Below, in pieces: positions 25,120 through 36,479 of a DNA stretch of 64,000 nt. The notes beneath the pieces were generated by a model. That model had not been told where the DNA came from. It was given only the letters and a program-made list of their open reading frames with translations, and did no database searches. This DNA is from Pseudomonas denitrificans (nom. rej.) (GTDB lineage: Bacteria > Pseudomonadota > Gammaproteobacteria > Pseudomonadales > Pseudomonadaceae): positions 3,348,001-3,412,000 of the forward strand of contig NZ_CP043626.1 of the NCBI RefSeq assembly GCF_008807415.1, read 5' to 3'. Each line of letters begins with the position of its first letter. The stretch's first letter is position 1. A program made the translations under genes and the position numbers.

Positions 25120-25965
25120 TCAGCGACTGGCGCGACGGCTCATGAACGCCAGGCGTTCCAGCAGCTGCACATCCTGCTCGTTCTTCACCAGGGCCCCAGC
25201 CAGCGGCGGGATGGCCTTGGTGGGATCGCGCTCGCGCAGCACGGCTTCGCCGATGTTGTCGGCCATCAGCAGCTTCAGCCAGTCCACCAGTTCGGAGGTG
25301 GAGGGCTTCTTCTTCAGGCCTGGCACCTTGCGCACGTCGAAGAAGATGTCCAGCGCCTCGCTGACCAGCGTGCCGCTGATCTTCGGGTAGTGCACATCGA
25401 CGATCTTCTGCAGGGTCTCGCGGTCGGGGAAGGCGATGTAGTGGAAGAAGCAGCGGCGCAGGAAGGCGTCCGGCAGTTCCTTCTCGTTGTTCGAGGTGAT
25501 GATGATGATCGGGCGCTGTTTCGCCTTGATCGTCTCGTTGGTCTCGTAAACGTAGAACTCCATCTTGTCGAGTTCCTGCAACAGGTCGTTGGGGAACTCG
25601 ATGTCGGCCTTGTCGATCTCGTCGATCAGCAGGATCACGCGCTCTTCGGCCTCGAAGGCCTCCCAGAGCTTGCCCTTCTTGATGTAGTTGCGCACGTCGT
25701 GGACCTTGTCCACGCCCAGCTGCGAGTCGCGCAGGCGGCTGACCGCGTCGTACTCGTAGAGACCCTGGTGGGCCTTGGTGGTGGACTTGATGTGCCAGGT
25801 GATCAGCTTGGCGCCGAAGGACTCCGCCAGCTGTTCGGCGAGCATGGTCTTGCCGGTGCCCGGCTCGCCTTTCACCAGCAGCGGGCGCTGCAGGGTGATG
25901 GCGGCGTTGACCGCCAGCTTGAGGTCGTCGGTGGCGACGTAGGACTGGGTGCCTTCGAACTTCAT
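25120..25965 (-). CDS. MoxR-family AAA+ ATPase
   Basis: A 281-residue AAA+ protein of the MoxR group. It has Walker A GEPGTGKT at about residues 36-43, Walker B ILLIDEIDKAD at about 108-118 and sensor 1 IIIITSNNEKELPDAFLRR at about 151-168. A helical lid forms the C terminus (VNEQDVQLLERLAFMSRR type end). The ATG at 25965 (MKFEGTQSYVATDDLK) is preferred: it fits the family start, and the upstream extension is Arg/Pro-rich shadow sequence. The downstream VWA gene is its expected partner. Substrate complex unknown. Confidence 0.9.
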   Translation of the reverse strand: MKFEGTQSYVATDDLKLAVNAAITLQRPLLVKGEPGTGKTMLAEQLAESFGAKLITWHIKSTTKAHQGLYEYDAVSRLRDSQLGVDKVHDVRNYIKKGKLWEAFEAEERVILLIDEIDKADIEFPNDLLQELDKMEFYVYETNETIKAKQRPIIIITSNNEKELPDAFLRRCFFHYIAFPDRETLQKIVDVHYPKISGTLVSEALDIFFDVRKVPGLKKKPSTSELVDWLKLLMADNIGEAVLRERDPTKAIPPLAGALVKNEQDVQLLERLAFMSRRASR

Positions 25966-26132
25966 CGGTGAATCCTCGAACGATGCGGGCCGGGCGCTCT
26001 GCCGGGCCGGGCGAATGGTCGGACAAGCTGCGACTATACCGCGCAGCCAAGGCGAGTGTGAACGCAGACGCGGCATTCAGTCATTGAATGGCGGGTCAGG
26101 GGATGACTGATCGCAAATGGCCTGTCGATGAC

Positions 26133-26183
26133 AAGTTTACTTTACATCGAAGAAACCCCGATGTTAAGTTCGCTTTACATCAC
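26133..26183 (+). promoter_or_regulatory. Direct repeats upstream of the membrane-protein/XRE operon
   Basis: AAGTTTACTTTACATCGA (26133-26150) and AAGTTCGCTTTACATCAC (26166-26183) repeat with a 33-base period, about three helical turns. The second ends just before the AAGGAGA ribosome binding site of the gene at 26196. These are good candidates for an operator of the XRE protein encoded by the second gene. Confidence 0.65.
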
Positions 26184-26195
26184 AAGGAGACCGCG

Positions 26196-26585
26196 ATGAA
26201 TCCCGCCCTGCGCCGCTACACCCTGTCCTGCGCCGCCCTCATGTTCATTTACTCCGCCCTGGTCGCACTGATCAGCTGGGGGCTGGACCTGCAGAAGCTG
26301 CCTTATGCCCTGCGCGTCCTGGCCGCCGCTTCTCCGGCGCTGCCACTGCTGGCGATGCTCTATGTATTCGACCGCTACCTGCGCAGCGAGCCGGACGAAT
26401 TCCTGCGTTTCCTGCTGTCCCGCGCCGCCATGCTGGCCGGCGGCGTGGTGGTCGGGCTGTTCAGCGCCTGGGGCTTCCTGGAGCAGTACGCCGCCTGGCC
26501 GCGTTTCCCGGTGATCCTCGCCTTCCCGTTGTTCTGGGCCGCCTACGGCGTGGCCGTGGTGCTGCTGCGCCGGCGCTTCGCCTGA
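26196..26585 (+). CDS. Small four-helix membrane protein
   Basis: A 129-residue hydrophobic protein with about four membrane segments (roughly residues 8-30, 40-62, 75-95 and 102-124). Charged loops such as DRYLRSEPDEF lie between helices 2 and 3. I do not recognise a named family. The start is fixed by AAGGAGA seven bases before the ATG. It precedes an XRE regulator gene by 22 bases, an arrangement common in small regulator-membrane protein pairs. Confidence 0.8.
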   Translation: MNPALRRYTLSCAALMFIYSALVALISWGLDLQKLPYALRVLAAASPALPLLAMLYVFDRYLRSEPDEFLRFLLSRAAMLAGGVVVGLFSAWGFLEQYAAWPRFPVILAFPLFWAAYGVAVVLLRRRFA

Positions 26586-26607
26586 CCGATCCGAGAAAGG
26601 AGCAACC

Positions 26608-26808
26608 ATGCACAATCGCCTCAAGGCACTGCGCGCCGAACGCGGCTGGAGCCAGCAGGACCTGGCCCTGCAACTGCAGGTTTCGCGGCAGAGCGTGATC
26701 GCCATCGAGAGTGGCAAGTTCGACCCCAGCCTGCCGCTGGCCTTTCGTATAGCCCGGGTCTTCGGCCTGCCCATCGAGGCCATCTTCAGCGACGCGCAGC
26801 CCGAGTGA
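26608..26808 (+). CDS. XRE-family transcriptional regulator (YozG-like)
   Basis: A 66-residue single-domain helix-turn-helix protein: RLKALRAERGWSQQDLALQL, then QVSRQSVIAIESGKFDPSLPLAFRIARVFGLPIEAIF, the standard Cro/CI-type motif (helices 2-3 at about 17-36). Members of this short family sit beside small membrane proteins and autoregulate. GAAAGGAGCAACC provides the ribosome binding site. The direct repeats at 26133-26183 are its likely operator. Signal unknown. Confidence 0.9.
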   Translation: MHNRLKALRAERGWSQQDLALQLQVSRQSVIAIESGKFDPSLPLAFRIARVFGLPIEAIFSDAQPE

Positions 26809-26889
26809 GGCGGGTCCGCCGACTGGACTACGAAGCCCGCCGGGCATAGGCTGCTGGGTCTGCACAGCTCCGAACCTAAGGAACGCATC

Positions 26890-27864
<975 letters not shown>

Positions 27865-27871
27865 GCTCTAT

Positions 27872-27892
27872 TCCGCCCCTCTGCGGGGCGGA
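27872..27892 (+). terminator. Hairpin after cysK
   Basis: Stem TCCGCCCC and GGGGCGGA with loop TCTGC, seven bases after the stop, followed by TTCC. Probable weak terminator. Confidence 0.65.
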
Positions 27893-27994
27893 TTCCTACC
27901 TGCCGTTCCGAATCGGTGCGGCTCGGGTCACATGCGCTGTCTGCGGACCCGCAGGCAGCCATGGCCCCTCGCCATGTTCCGGCAAAATGGTTAA

Positions 27995-29170
<1,176 letters not shown>

Positions 29171-29185
29171 GCGTCACCCTTGCCT

Positions 29186-29220
29186 GACAACGCGCGGCCC
29201 CGGCCGCGCGTTGTCGTTTT
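29186..29220 (+). terminator. Intrinsic terminator after the polyamine-binding protein
   Basis: GACAACGCGCGGCC with GGCCGCGCGTTGTC, a perfect 14-bp complement (29186-29199, 29202-29215), followed by GTTTT. Sixteen bases after the stop codon. Confidence 0.9.
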
Positions 29221-29611
29221 CGTCGCGCAAGTCGCGCTTTGCCGCGCAACTCGCACAGGGCTCGCCAGCGGCGATCCGGGCCGCTATAGTCAGCCCACGC
29301 AGCACAGATGCTGCCCCACTGAACAGGTTCGCCTTCCATGTCCCGATACCCATTGCCCGATCCGGCAATCACCGTTGCAGCCTCCCCGGCCTGCGGCGTG
29401 GGTGCGGGCGCGGCCTGCCCTCCCCCGCCCCCTGTCGTCGCTGTCGCGTCGCCTCCGCCTCCCGGTGCGGCCTACCCGCCACCCGGCGTGAGCTTCTGAC
29501 GCCACACGCGTTTTCCATCGCCTGGTTTTCCGCGCTCAACTGACGCGGCGCCCGGTCTGTGTCCGGCCTATTGATGGCCGGTCGTGATCTGCCTGACGAC
29601 AGGTGCATTGC
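29221..29611. other. 391-base gap before the DMT gene
   Basis: No convincing gene. The plus strand holds an open frame from ATG 29338 to 29499 (53 codons) whose product would be Pro/Ala/Val-rich (MSRYPLPDPAITVAASPACG at the start, later PPPPP runs). It has no clear ribosome binding site and looks like C-rich spacer. The region otherwise must contain the promoter and leader of the transporter gene at 29612. Confidence 0.5.
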
Positions 29612-30517
29612 ATGATTTCGCTCAACCGTTCCTCCCTGGCCGCCCTGGCCAGCACCTCCCTGTTCGTGCTGCTGTGGAGCAGCGCCGCCATCATCAGCAA
29701 GTGGGGCCTGGCCCATGCTTCGCCGATGGTCTTCCTCATCGCCCGCTTCGGCACCGCGCTGGTGGCTCTGCTGATCCTCTCGCCGCTGATCGGCCTGCGC
29801 TGGCCGCGCGAGCGCAAGCAGGTGCGCCACGCCGTGCTCACCGGCCTGGTGATGCTGGGCATCTACCCGATCTTCTACCTGATGGCGCTGGACCTGCACG
29901 TCACCCCCGGCGTCATCGCCACCGTTCTGGGCGTGCAGCCGATGCTGACCAGCTTTCTGCTCGAACGCCGGCATTCGGCGCCGCGACTGGGCGGCCTCGC
30001 GCTGGGGCTGATCGGGCTGGTGATGGTGGTCTACCAGAGCATCGGACTGTCAGGCCTGACCTTCGCCGGCCTGGCCTGCTGCCTGCTGGCGCTACTGTCG
30101 ATCACCGGCGGCTCGATCCTGCAGAAGAACATCCGCGAGAACCCGCTGGGCACACTGCCCCTGCAGTACATGGCCGGGCTCGCGCTGTGCATTGGCGTCG
30201 CGCCCTTCCAGCCGCTGCATGTGGAGTGGAACGCCGCGTTCATCCTCAGTGCGCTGTGGATGGGCCTGATGGTCTCGGTGCTGGCCACCGTGCTGCTCTA
30301 CCGGATGATCGCGGCGGGCAACCTGGTCAACGTCACCAGCCTGTTCTACCTGGTGCCGGCGGTCACGGCGCTGATGGATTACGCGGTGTTCGGCAATCGC
30401 CTGTCCGCCCTTGGCCTGCTGGGCATGGGGCTGATCGTGCTGGGCTTGATGCTGGTCTTCCGCCCGGCAGCCCCGGCCAGTGAATCCAAGTCGACACAGG
30501 CTGTGGATAACCGCTAG
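29612..30517 (+). CDS. DMT-superfamily (EamA) transporter
   Basis: A 301-residue inner-membrane protein with about ten helices in two EamA repeats: SLFVLLWSSAAIISKWGLAHASP opens the first, and SITGGSILQKNIRENP starts the second. The tail ends in a charged cytoplasmic stretch. An in-frame GTG lies three codons upstream, so 29603 is a possible alternative start. It converges on another EamA gene, 48 bases away, with a shared hairpin. Substrate unknown; likely a metabolite exporter. Confidence 0.87.
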   Translation: MISLNRSSLAALASTSLFVLLWSSAAIISKWGLAHASPMVFLIARFGTALVALLILSPLIGLRWPRERKQVRHAVLTGLVMLGIYPIFYLMALDLHVTPGVIATVLGVQPMLTSFLLERRHSAPRLGGLALGLIGLVMVVYQSIGLSGLTFAGLACCLLALLSITGGSILQKNIRENPLGTLPLQYMAGLALCIGVAPFQPLHVEWNAAFILSALWMGLMVSVLATVLLYRMIAAGNLVNVTSLFYLVPAVTALMDYAVFGNRLSALGLLGMGLIVLGLMLVFRPAAPASESKSTQAVDNR

Positions 30518-30531
30518 CCGGCCCCGAAAGA

Positions 30532-30559
30532 CGCAGGCGAGGATCGCTCCTCGCCTGCG
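30532..30559. terminator. Shared hairpin between convergent transporter genes
   Basis: A perfect 12-bp stem CGCAGGCGAGGA and TCCTCGCCTGCG (30532-30543, 30548-30559) with loop TCGC. It serves both converging genes. T runs are short, so efficiency is uncertain. Confidence 0.7.
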
Positions 30560-30565
30560 CTTCGC

Positions 30566-31471
30566 TCAGTTGGCTGCCTCGGCCTTCGGCTGCGGCGCCG
30601 GGCGCAGTACCAGCCACAGCGCCAGGGCAATCAGCACACCACCCAGCAGGTGCGCCCAGGAAAGCGACTCATCCAGCAGCAGCACGCCCCAGAACACACC
30701 GAACGGCGGAATCAGGAAGGTCACCGTCATGGTCTTCAGCGGGCCGATGCTGGCCAGCAGGCGGAAGTACAGGACGTAGGCGAAGGACGTGCAGAGGAAG
30801 CCCAGCCCGGCCAGCGCCAGCAGGATCTTCGGGTCGGCCAGCGGCGCCAGCGGCATGTCGAGGCTGGTACCGAGGAAGAACGGCAGCAGGCACAGGGTTG
30901 CGCCCGTCTGGCTGCCCAGGGCAGAGACGGCGAAGTCCAGTCCGCCCTGGTCGTTGATCCAGCGCTTGGTGAAATACCCGGCGAAGCCGTAGCAGGTCGT
31001 CGCCACCAGGCAGGCGGCGGCGCCCCAGAGCACCTGGGCATCGAAGGGGACCGGGCCGGCGCGGGTCAGCACCGCTACGCCCGCCAACCCCAGCAGCACG
31101 CCGAGCGCCTTGCCGCCGGTGAGCGCCTCACCGAAGAACAGCGAACCGATCAGCACGCCCATCAGCGGCGTGGTGGCGTTGAAGATCGCCGAATACCCCG
31201 CCGGCAGGAACTGCGCCGCCAGGCTGTACATCAGCACCGGGATGCCGGAGGCGATCACGCCGATCAGCAGAAGACGCACCAGCTTGCCGCGGAAATCCCA
31301 GCGCGTGCGCAGGGCCAGCATGATCACCACCAGCCCGATGGCCGACAGCAGCACACGGAAGAACGCCGTCGGCATCACGCCGATGGCAGGCACCAGTTGG
31401 CGCATGAACAGGAAGCTGGCGCCCCAGATGGCGGCCAGCCCGAACATATTCAGCAGAGCAGCGGGATTCAT
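30566..31471 (-). CDS. DMT-superfamily (EamA) transporter
   Basis: A 301-residue protein with about ten membrane helices. It begins LLNMFGLAAIWGASFLFMRQLVPAIG, the usual EamA first helix with the WGASF motif. The second repeat carries VTFLIPPFGVFWGVLLLDESLSW, the conserved penultimate-helix signature. It is clearly not a recent duplicate of its convergent neighbour, because the sequences differ widely. It is read away from the YhhY-like gene, 85 bases downstream of it. Substrate unknown. Confidence 0.87.
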   Translation of the reverse strand: MNPAALLNMFGLAAIWGASFLFMRQLVPAIGVMPTAFFRVLLSAIGLVVIMLALRTRWDFRGKLVRLLLIGVIASGIPVLMYSLAAQFLPAGYSAIFNATTPLMGVLIGSLFFGEALTGGKALGVLLGLAGVAVLTRAGPVPFDAQVLWGAAACLVATTCYGFAGYFTKRWINDQGGLDFAVSALGSQTGATLCLLPFFLGTSLDMPLAPLADPKILLALAGLGFLCTSFAYVLYFRLLASIGPLKTMTVTFLIPPFGVFWGVLLLDESLSWAHLLGGVLIALALWLVLRPAPQPKAEAAN

Positions 31472-31556
31472 CGCGAAAAGCTCCAGGGCAGGTAAGCCAC
31501 CAGCCTACGCCGGCGGCAGACACCATCCATCCATAGCTGACTTTCAAAGTCCACTG

Positions 31557-32054
31557 TCAGATACGACGCAGGCGAGCCATGCTCAGCACGTCGGCGTAAA
31601 CGCCGTCGCGCAGGGCGAATTCGCGCAGCGTTCCTTCCACCTCGAAACCGAACTTGCGGTACAGCGCGATGGCCGGCGCATTGTCGGTGTAGACGGTCAG
31701 CTCGACGCGACGCAGGCCCATCCAGTTGTCGGCGACGTCCATCAGTTCGGCCAGCAGCCGCGTGCCAATGCCGCGTCCCTGCCAAGCCACCGCGACGCCC
31801 ATGCCGATGCTGCCGCAATGGCCACGACGCACGCGCGAACACTTGTCCAAGGTGGCAGTTCCTACCAATTCACCCTGATGCACAGCCGCCAGTGTCACCA
31901 GACTCTCGTCATCCAGGCACATGCGCTTGCGCCACAGGGCGGGAGCCTGATACGGCATCTGCAGCACCTGGCGAGCCACGGCGGGGTCGTTGTAAAGGGC
32001 AGTCAACGCGTCGATGTGCTGTTCGGTACAGCGCTCGATGTGAATCTCACTCAT
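31557..32054 (-). CDS. GNAT acetyltransferase, YhhY-like
   Basis: A 165-residue acetyl-CoA N-acetyltransferase. The CoA loop is [13 protein letters not shown] (about residues 91-103). [54 protein letters not shown] corresponds segment by segment to E. coli YhhY (DNWLRVDRIELTV, DNAPAIKVYKKYGFEIEGT), which acetylates methionine- and phenylalanine-type amino compounds. It is divergent from aceK; its start is 165 bases from the aceK start. Substrate by analogy only. Confidence 0.87.
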   Translation of the reverse strand: MSEIHIERCTEQHIDALTALYNDPAVARQVLQMPYQAPALWRKRMCLDDESLVTLAAVHQGELVGTATLDKCSRVRRGHCGSIGMGVAVAWQGRGIGTRLLAELMDVADNWMGLRRVELTVYTDNAPAIALYRKFGFEVEGTLREFALRDGVYADVLSMARLRRI

Positions 32055-32218
32055 CGGGTATCAGCTCCTTGCCGAAAACGATTGCTCGAGGGAACGGGCT
32101 GACCAGCATACGCGCGAAATCTGCAGGAAAGCGGCGTCAAATGCCGACGAATCCGCCCTTTCCCAACCGATTCCTCATGGCTAAGCTCGCTGCACCAGAA
32201 CCCAGCAGAGGCGCTCCC

Positions 32219-33955
32219 ATGGCTCATCACTGGCCGGCGACCGAGATTGCGACCCTGATCCTCGAAGGCTTCGACGACTACCGCGCGAAGTTCCACCAGA
32301 TCACCGCCGGGGCGCCCGCGCGTTTCGAGCAGGCACAGTGGCAGGAAGCCCAGCGCGCCTCCGCCGAACGCATCGAACTGTACGAGGAAATGGTCGCCGA
32401 GACCGTGGGCAGACTGACCCGCGCCATGGCCGGCATCGACCTGGTGGACGTGGAGCGCTGGCCCATCGCCAAGAGTGCCTACATCACCCTGATCGACCCG
32501 CGGCTGGACGATGAGTTGGCGGAAACCTGGTTCAACTCGATCTTCTGCGGCCTGTTCAGCCACGACAACATCAGCGACGGCACGATGTTCGTGCACACGA
32601 CCCGGCCCTCGCTGCGCGCCCATTCGCGTGATCCGCACACCCGTATCTACCGCCCCGGCGGCCAGCTGCGCCAGGCGCTGGAAAGCATCTTCGACGACTA
32701 CCGTTTCGCCGTGGACTACGATGACCGCGAACGCGACCTGCAGCGCCTGGACAGCCTGCTGCACGCCAACCTGCCGGACTGGGTGTGCAAGGACCCCACT
32801 CTGACCATCGAACTGATCGGCTCGGTGTTCTACCGCAACAAGGGTGCCTACCTGGTCGGCCGCCTGTTCACCCCGGAAGAGCAGTGGCCGCTGGTGTTCC
32901 CGCTGGTGCACCACGAAGGGCGCGGCATCCAGTTCGACACGGTGATCACCGACGAGGCGGAAGTCTCGATCATCTTCTCCTTCACCCGCTCCTACTTCAT
33001 GGTCGACGCGCCGGTGCCGGCGGAGATGGTCGCCTTCCTCAAGCGCCTGCTGCCAGGCAAGCACATCGCCGAGCTGTACACCTCCATCGGCTTCTACAAG
33101 CAGGGCAAGAGCGAGTTCTACCGCGCACTGATCAACCACCTGGCGACCACCGACGACCGCTTCGTCATGGCCCCCGGCGTGCGCGGCATGGTGATGAGCG
33201 TGTTCACCCTGCCGGGCTTCAACACCGTGTTCAAGATCATCAAGGACAACTTCAACCCGGCCAAGACCGTGGACCACGCCACGGTGATCCAGAAGTACCA
33301 GCTGGTGAAGAATCATGACCGCGTCGGGCGCCTGGCCGATACCCAGCAGTTCGCCGACTTCCGCTTCCCGGTACGCAAGTTCGACCCGGACTGCCTCGCC
33401 GAACTGCTGGACGTCGCGCCCTCCACCGTGATGCTCGAAGGCGACGTGGTGCTGATCCGTCACTGCTGGACCGAGCGCCGCATGACCCCGCTGAACATCT
33501 ACCTGGAGCACGCCACGCCGGCGCAGGTGGAAGAAGCGCTGAAAGACTACGGCCTGGCGATCAAGCAACTGGCGGCGGCGAACATCTTCCCCGGCGACAT
33601 GCTGCTGAAGAACTTCGGCGTCACCCGCCATGGCCGCGTGGTGTTCTACGACTACGACGAGATCTGCTACCTCACCGAAGTCCATTTCCGCCACATCCCG
33701 CCAGCGCGCTACGAGGAAGACGAGATGTCCTCCGAGCCCTGGTATTCGGTGGGGCCGATGGATGTGTTCCCGGAAGAGTTCCCGCGCTTCCTGTTCGTCG
33801 ACCTGAAGCTGCGCCGGCAATTCGCCAAGCTGCACGGCAACCTGTTCGACGCGGATTACTGGAAGGGACTGCAGGAGCAGATTCGCGCGGGGAAAGTGAT
33901 CGACGTGTTCCCCTACCGCCGCCACGAATCGCCGGAGGAAGCGCTGGCGCGCTAG
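32219..33955 (+). CDS. aceK: Isocitrate dehydrogenase kinase/phosphatase
   Basis: Bifunctional enzyme that phosphorylates and dephosphorylates isocitrate dehydrogenase and so directs isocitrate to the TCA cycle or the glyoxylate shunt. It has 578 residues, the usual AceK length. The N-terminal regulatory domain (about 1-310) holds [30 protein letters not shown]. The kinase domain holds the ATP loop [15 protein letters not shown] (about 317-331), FKIIKDNF as the catalytic-lysine strand, and [25 protein letters not shown] with the catalytic and metal aspartates (about 457-481). The start follows AGAGGCGCTCCC. An in-frame ATG 14 codons upstream is an alternative. As in Pseudomonas generally, aceA and aceB are not adjacent. 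Confidence 0.97.
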   Translation: MAHHWPATEIATLILEGFDDYRAKFHQITAGAPARFEQAQWQEAQRASAERIELYEEMVAETVGRLTRAMAGIDLVDVERWPIAKSAYITLIDPRLDDELAETWFNSIFCGLFSHDNISDGTMFVHTTRPSLRAHSRDPHTRIYRPGGQLRQALESIFDDYRFAVDYDDRERDLQRLDSLLHANLPDWVCKDPTLTIELIGSVFYRNKGAYLVGRLFTPEEQWPLVFPLVHHEGRGIQFDTVITDEAEVSIIFSFTRSYFMVDAPVPAEMVAFLKRLLPGKHIAELYTSIGFYKQGKSEFYRALINHLATTDDRFVMAPGVRGMVMSVFTLPGFNTVFKIIKDNFNPAKTVDHATVIQKYQLVKNHDRVGRLADTQQFADFRFPVRKFDPDCLAELLDVAPSTVMLEGDVVLIRHCWTERRMTPLNIYLEHATPAQVEEALKDYGLAIKQLAAANIFPGDMLLKNFGVTRHGRVVFYDYDEICYLTEVHFRHIPPARYEEDEMSSEPWYSVGPMDVFPEEFPRFLFVDLKLRRQFAKLHGNLFDADYWKGLQEQIRAGKVIDVFPYRRHESPEEALAR

Positions 33956-33964
33956 GCCAAGTCA

Positions 33965-33988
33965 GGCGCGCTCCTGCTGGAGCGCGCC
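33965..33988. terminator. Hairpin between aceK and the DUF2937 gene
   Basis: A perfect 10-bp stem GGCGCGCTCC and GGAGCGCGCC with loop TGCT. It lies nine bases after the aceK stop and ahead of the end of a convergent gene. T tract weak. Confidence 0.7.
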
Positions 33989-34002
33989 CTTATGAAAAAC
34001 CG

Positions 34003-34527
34003 TCAGTTCCAGTGCCGCCGCGAGGCGCGACGGTTGTCCCCCAGGCCAACCAGAGCTGCCAGCGAAGCCATCAGCACCTCGGCGATCCACGCCAGCAGCA
34101 GCCCGCCGGCCAGCGCCCAGCCAATGGCCTCGGGCTCCAGCACCACCTGGTAGCGGTAGTTCTCGTAGGTTTCCTGCAGCAACTCATGGTTTGGCGCCGT
34201 CACCATGTGCAGGGCGCGCTGGTACCAGGGGCCCTGCAGGGCCTGCCATTCGTTCTCGAACAGCTGGGCACGGCGCATCAGGCGCTCGATGTTGTCGGCG
34301 TCACGCTGGAAGACCGGGTCGGCACTCCCGCGGTAATGCGCCACCAGGGCACTCAGGTCACCCTTGAAGAACTGCCCCGATGTGTCCTTGAAGCCCTGCA
34401 GCGCCTGAGTCGCCTCGATGCGATGGGCGTCGACGCGTTGTGCGTAATCCTTGATGAAGCCCGGCACCTGGACCGCGACCATCAGCCCCAGTGCAAACAG
34501 CACCATGCGTACGTAGCTGCGCAGCAT
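34003..34527 (-). CDS. DUF2937 membrane protein
   Basis: A 174-residue protein matching DUF2937. A first membrane helix (about 5-24, VRMVLFALGLMVAVQVPGF) is followed by a periplasmic helical domain (about 25-135, FIKDYAQRVDAHRIEATQAL and FENEWQALQGPWYQRALH). A second hydrophobic segment lies at about 137-162 before the basic tail. Function unknown. It is the last gene of a leftward run that includes the YafJ-type amidotransferase, with a 90-base gap. Confidence 0.85.
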   Translation of the reverse strand: MLRSYVRMVLFALGLMVAVQVPGFIKDYAQRVDAHRIEATQALQGFKDTSGQFFKGDLSALVAHYRGSADPVFQRDADNIERLMRRAQLFENEWQALQGPWYQRALHMVTAPNHELLQETYENYRYQVVLEPEAIGWALAGGLLLAWIAEVLMASLAALVGLGDNRRASRRHWN

Positions 34528-34617
34528 TCTTTCCCCCTTCGTTCTTATGGATGTGCAAGGCGACGCCGGATTCTCCCGCTTGCCGCACCGGCATTCCGGG
34601 AATGCTTCACGTCCCGA

Positions 34618-35391
34618 TCAGATGCGGCCCTGGGTGACGATCTCGCCACGCCACCAGAGCATCCATTCGCCGCCCTGCATCAGGGTCCAGCTTTCGTTGT
34701 CGGTCAACGGTTCGGTGGCGATCACCGTGACCACATCGTTGGGTGTGGTTTCCGACTGGAAGTCCACCGTGACGTCGGCATCGCGCAGACGTGCCGGCCC
34801 GAATGGCGCGCGGCGGGTGATCCAGGCCAGCTTGGTGCTGCAGAAGGTGAACAGCCAGTCGCCGTCACTGAGCAGGCAGTTGAACACGCCCTTCTCGCGG
34901 TAGGAGGCGCAGGCGGTGACCAGGGTGGGCAGCAACACCTCCACCGGCACTGGCTCGGGGAAGGCACGGCGCACGCGGTTGAGCAGATCGCAGAAGGCTG
35001 CTTCGCTGTCGGTGTCGCCCACCGCGCGGTAGAGACCGGGCTCGGGATGGAAGTCGGCGAGCTGGCCGTTGTGGGCGAAGGTCCAGTAGCGCCCGCCCAT
35101 TTCGCGCACGAACGGGTGGGTGTTGGACAGGCAGACCTTGCCGACGTTGGCCTGGCGGATATGGCCGATCACCGCCTCGCTCTTGATCGGGTAGCGCTGC
35201 ACCAGCCGCGCGACTTCCGAATCGACGCTGGCGGACGGGTCCTGGAACAGCCGCACACCGCGCCCTTCATAGAAGGCGATGCCCCAGCCGTCGCGGTGCG
35301 GGCCGGTGCCGCCGCCGCGCTGCATCAGCCCGGTGAAGCTGAAGACGATGTCCGTCGGGACGTTGGCGCTCATGCCGAGCAACTCGCACAT
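34618..35391 (-). CDS. yafJ: Class II glutamine amidotransferase, YafJ-like
   Basis: A 257-residue Ntn-hydrolase-type glutaminase domain. The catalytic cysteine is Cys2 ([14 protein letters not shown]), exposed after Met removal. [29 protein letters not shown] and [22 protein letters not shown] are the standard glutamine-pocket strands of the family. There is no synthase domain, so the ammonia acceptor is a separate protein or the enzyme works alone. It starts three bases after the HIT gene stop, so the two are tightly coupled. The biological role of YafJ is still unclear. Confidence 0.92.
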   Translation of the reverse strand: MCELLGMSANVPTDIVFSFTGLMQRGGGTGPHRDGWGIAFYEGRGVRLFQDPSASVDSEVARLVQRYPIKSEAVIGHIRQANVGKVCLSNTHPFVREMGGRYWTFAHNGQLADFHPEPGLYRAVGDTDSEAAFCDLLNRVRRAFPEPVPVEVLLPTLVTACASYREKGVFNCLLSDGDWLFTFCSTKLAWITRRAPFGPARLRDADVTVDFQSETTPNDVVTVIATEPLTDNESWTLMQGGEWMLWWRGEIVTQGRI

Positions 35392-35394
35392 GAA

Positions 35395-35841
35395 TCAGTT
35401 CTCCTCCATCAGTGCCTCGCGCAGCTGATGCAGCTCGCGTTCCAGGCGATTCTGCATCCTTTTCCGCCCCAGCGGCAGGAACCGCGTGAGCACGCGCAGC
35501 AGCAGGGCCGGCAGGTCGTTCAGCTCACGCGGGATAAGGTGCAGATGAAAATGTTCGACGTGCTGGTTGGCCGCGGGGCCATCGTTCACCAGCAGATTGA
35601 TGCCGACCCGCCCGTAGCCGGCACGACGCAGCACGCGCTCCATGCGCTCGGCCAGCGGGATCAGGTCCTGCTGCGCCGCTTCGGATAGCTGGTGCAGGAA
35701 GGTCGCGTGCTCGCGGGCCACCAGCAGCAGGTGCGCGGGGCGCAGCGGGTAGATGTCCAGCAGCACGATGAAATGGTCGTCTTCGTAGAGGATACGGGCC
35801 GGCACGCGACCGGCCGCGATGGCGCAGAACACGCAGTCCAT
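35395..35841 (-). CDS. HIT-family nucleotide hydrolase
   Basis: A 148-residue histidine-triad protein. An N-terminal CVFCAIAAGRVPARILYEDD is followed by HLLLVAREHATFLHQL, and the catalytic triad is in EHFHLHLIPRELND (about residues 96-109). HIT proteins hydrolyse or transfer nucleoside monophosphates, typically from AMP-amine or dinucleoside polyphosphate substrates. The C-terminal basic helix (GRKRMQNRLERELHQL) is longer than in the smallest members. It sits between a membrane protein gene and the YafJ-type gene in one leftward unit. Confidence 0.9.
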   Translation of the reverse strand: MDCVFCAIAAGRVPARILYEDDHFIVLLDIYPLRPAHLLLVAREHATFLHQLSEAAQQDLIPLAERMERVLRRAGYGRVGINLLVNDGPAANQHVEHFHLHLIPRELNDLPALLLRVLTRFLPLGRKRMQNRLERELHQLREALMEEN

Positions 35842-35905
35842 GGGAACTCCTCGAAAGGCCGTTCAGTTCATGCTGGACGCGTGCGGGGCAGGACGCAAGG
35901 TCGGT

Positions 35906-36376
35906 CTACAGGCGCGGTTCGATCCGCGCACGATTGTCGTGCCGCTCACTGGGGTGGGAGTTCACGCCTTCCACCAGTTCAGGCTGCATCAGCTGGCGCA
36001 GGGTCGGCTCGTCTTCCGCTTCCTTGTCCTGGCGGCGCTTCTTCAGCGAACGCTCCAGTGGCCAGCGGATCAGCACGAACAGCAGGTACAGGCCGAACGC
36101 GGCGAGCAGCACCAGGGCGAGGTCGGAGACGGCGCGCCAGGCGTTGTTGCCAACCTTGAACACCACGTCCAGCGCGGTAATGGCGATCGCCGGGGCGTAC
36201 AGGTTGTTCGCCGGGTCCACCGGGGTCGGGGTGAACAGCAGGACGATGACGATCACCCGCAGGGGTTCGCGCAGCCAGCGCCACATCCAGCCGGTCATCA
36301 GGAACCAGACCAGGGTCAGGCCAAGGCCGGCGGCAATATAAGCGCCCCAGGCAAGCGTGTAATCGTGTTCGTTCAT
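35906..36376 (-). CDS. Membrane protein of unknown function
   Basis: A 156-residue protein with three hydrophobic segments (about residues 9-28, 38-50 and 85-104). A strongly charged cytoplasmic tail follows (RSLKKRRQDKEAEDEP onward). I do not recognise a functional family, although members like this are widespread in Pseudomonas beside the oligopeptidase gene. It is divergent from the protease gene across 103 bases and leads the HIT-YafJ run. Confidence 0.75.
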   Translation of the reverse strand: MNEHDYTLAWGAYIAAGLGLTLVWFLMTGWMWRWLREPLRVIVIVLLFTPTPVDPANNLYAPAIAITALDVVFKVGNNAWRAVSDLALVLLAAFGLYLLFVLIRWPLERSLKKRRQDKEAEDEPTLRQLMQPELVEGVNSHPSERHDNRARIEPRL

Positions 36377-36479
36377 GCGCGTGCGTACGTGCGGTGTCGA
36401 CAGAGGGGTGCGTATGATAGCTGCTTTTCCCCATGGGTGCGCAGCCGGGCGTCATCCATGCCGTCCCCGAGGAGCCGCC

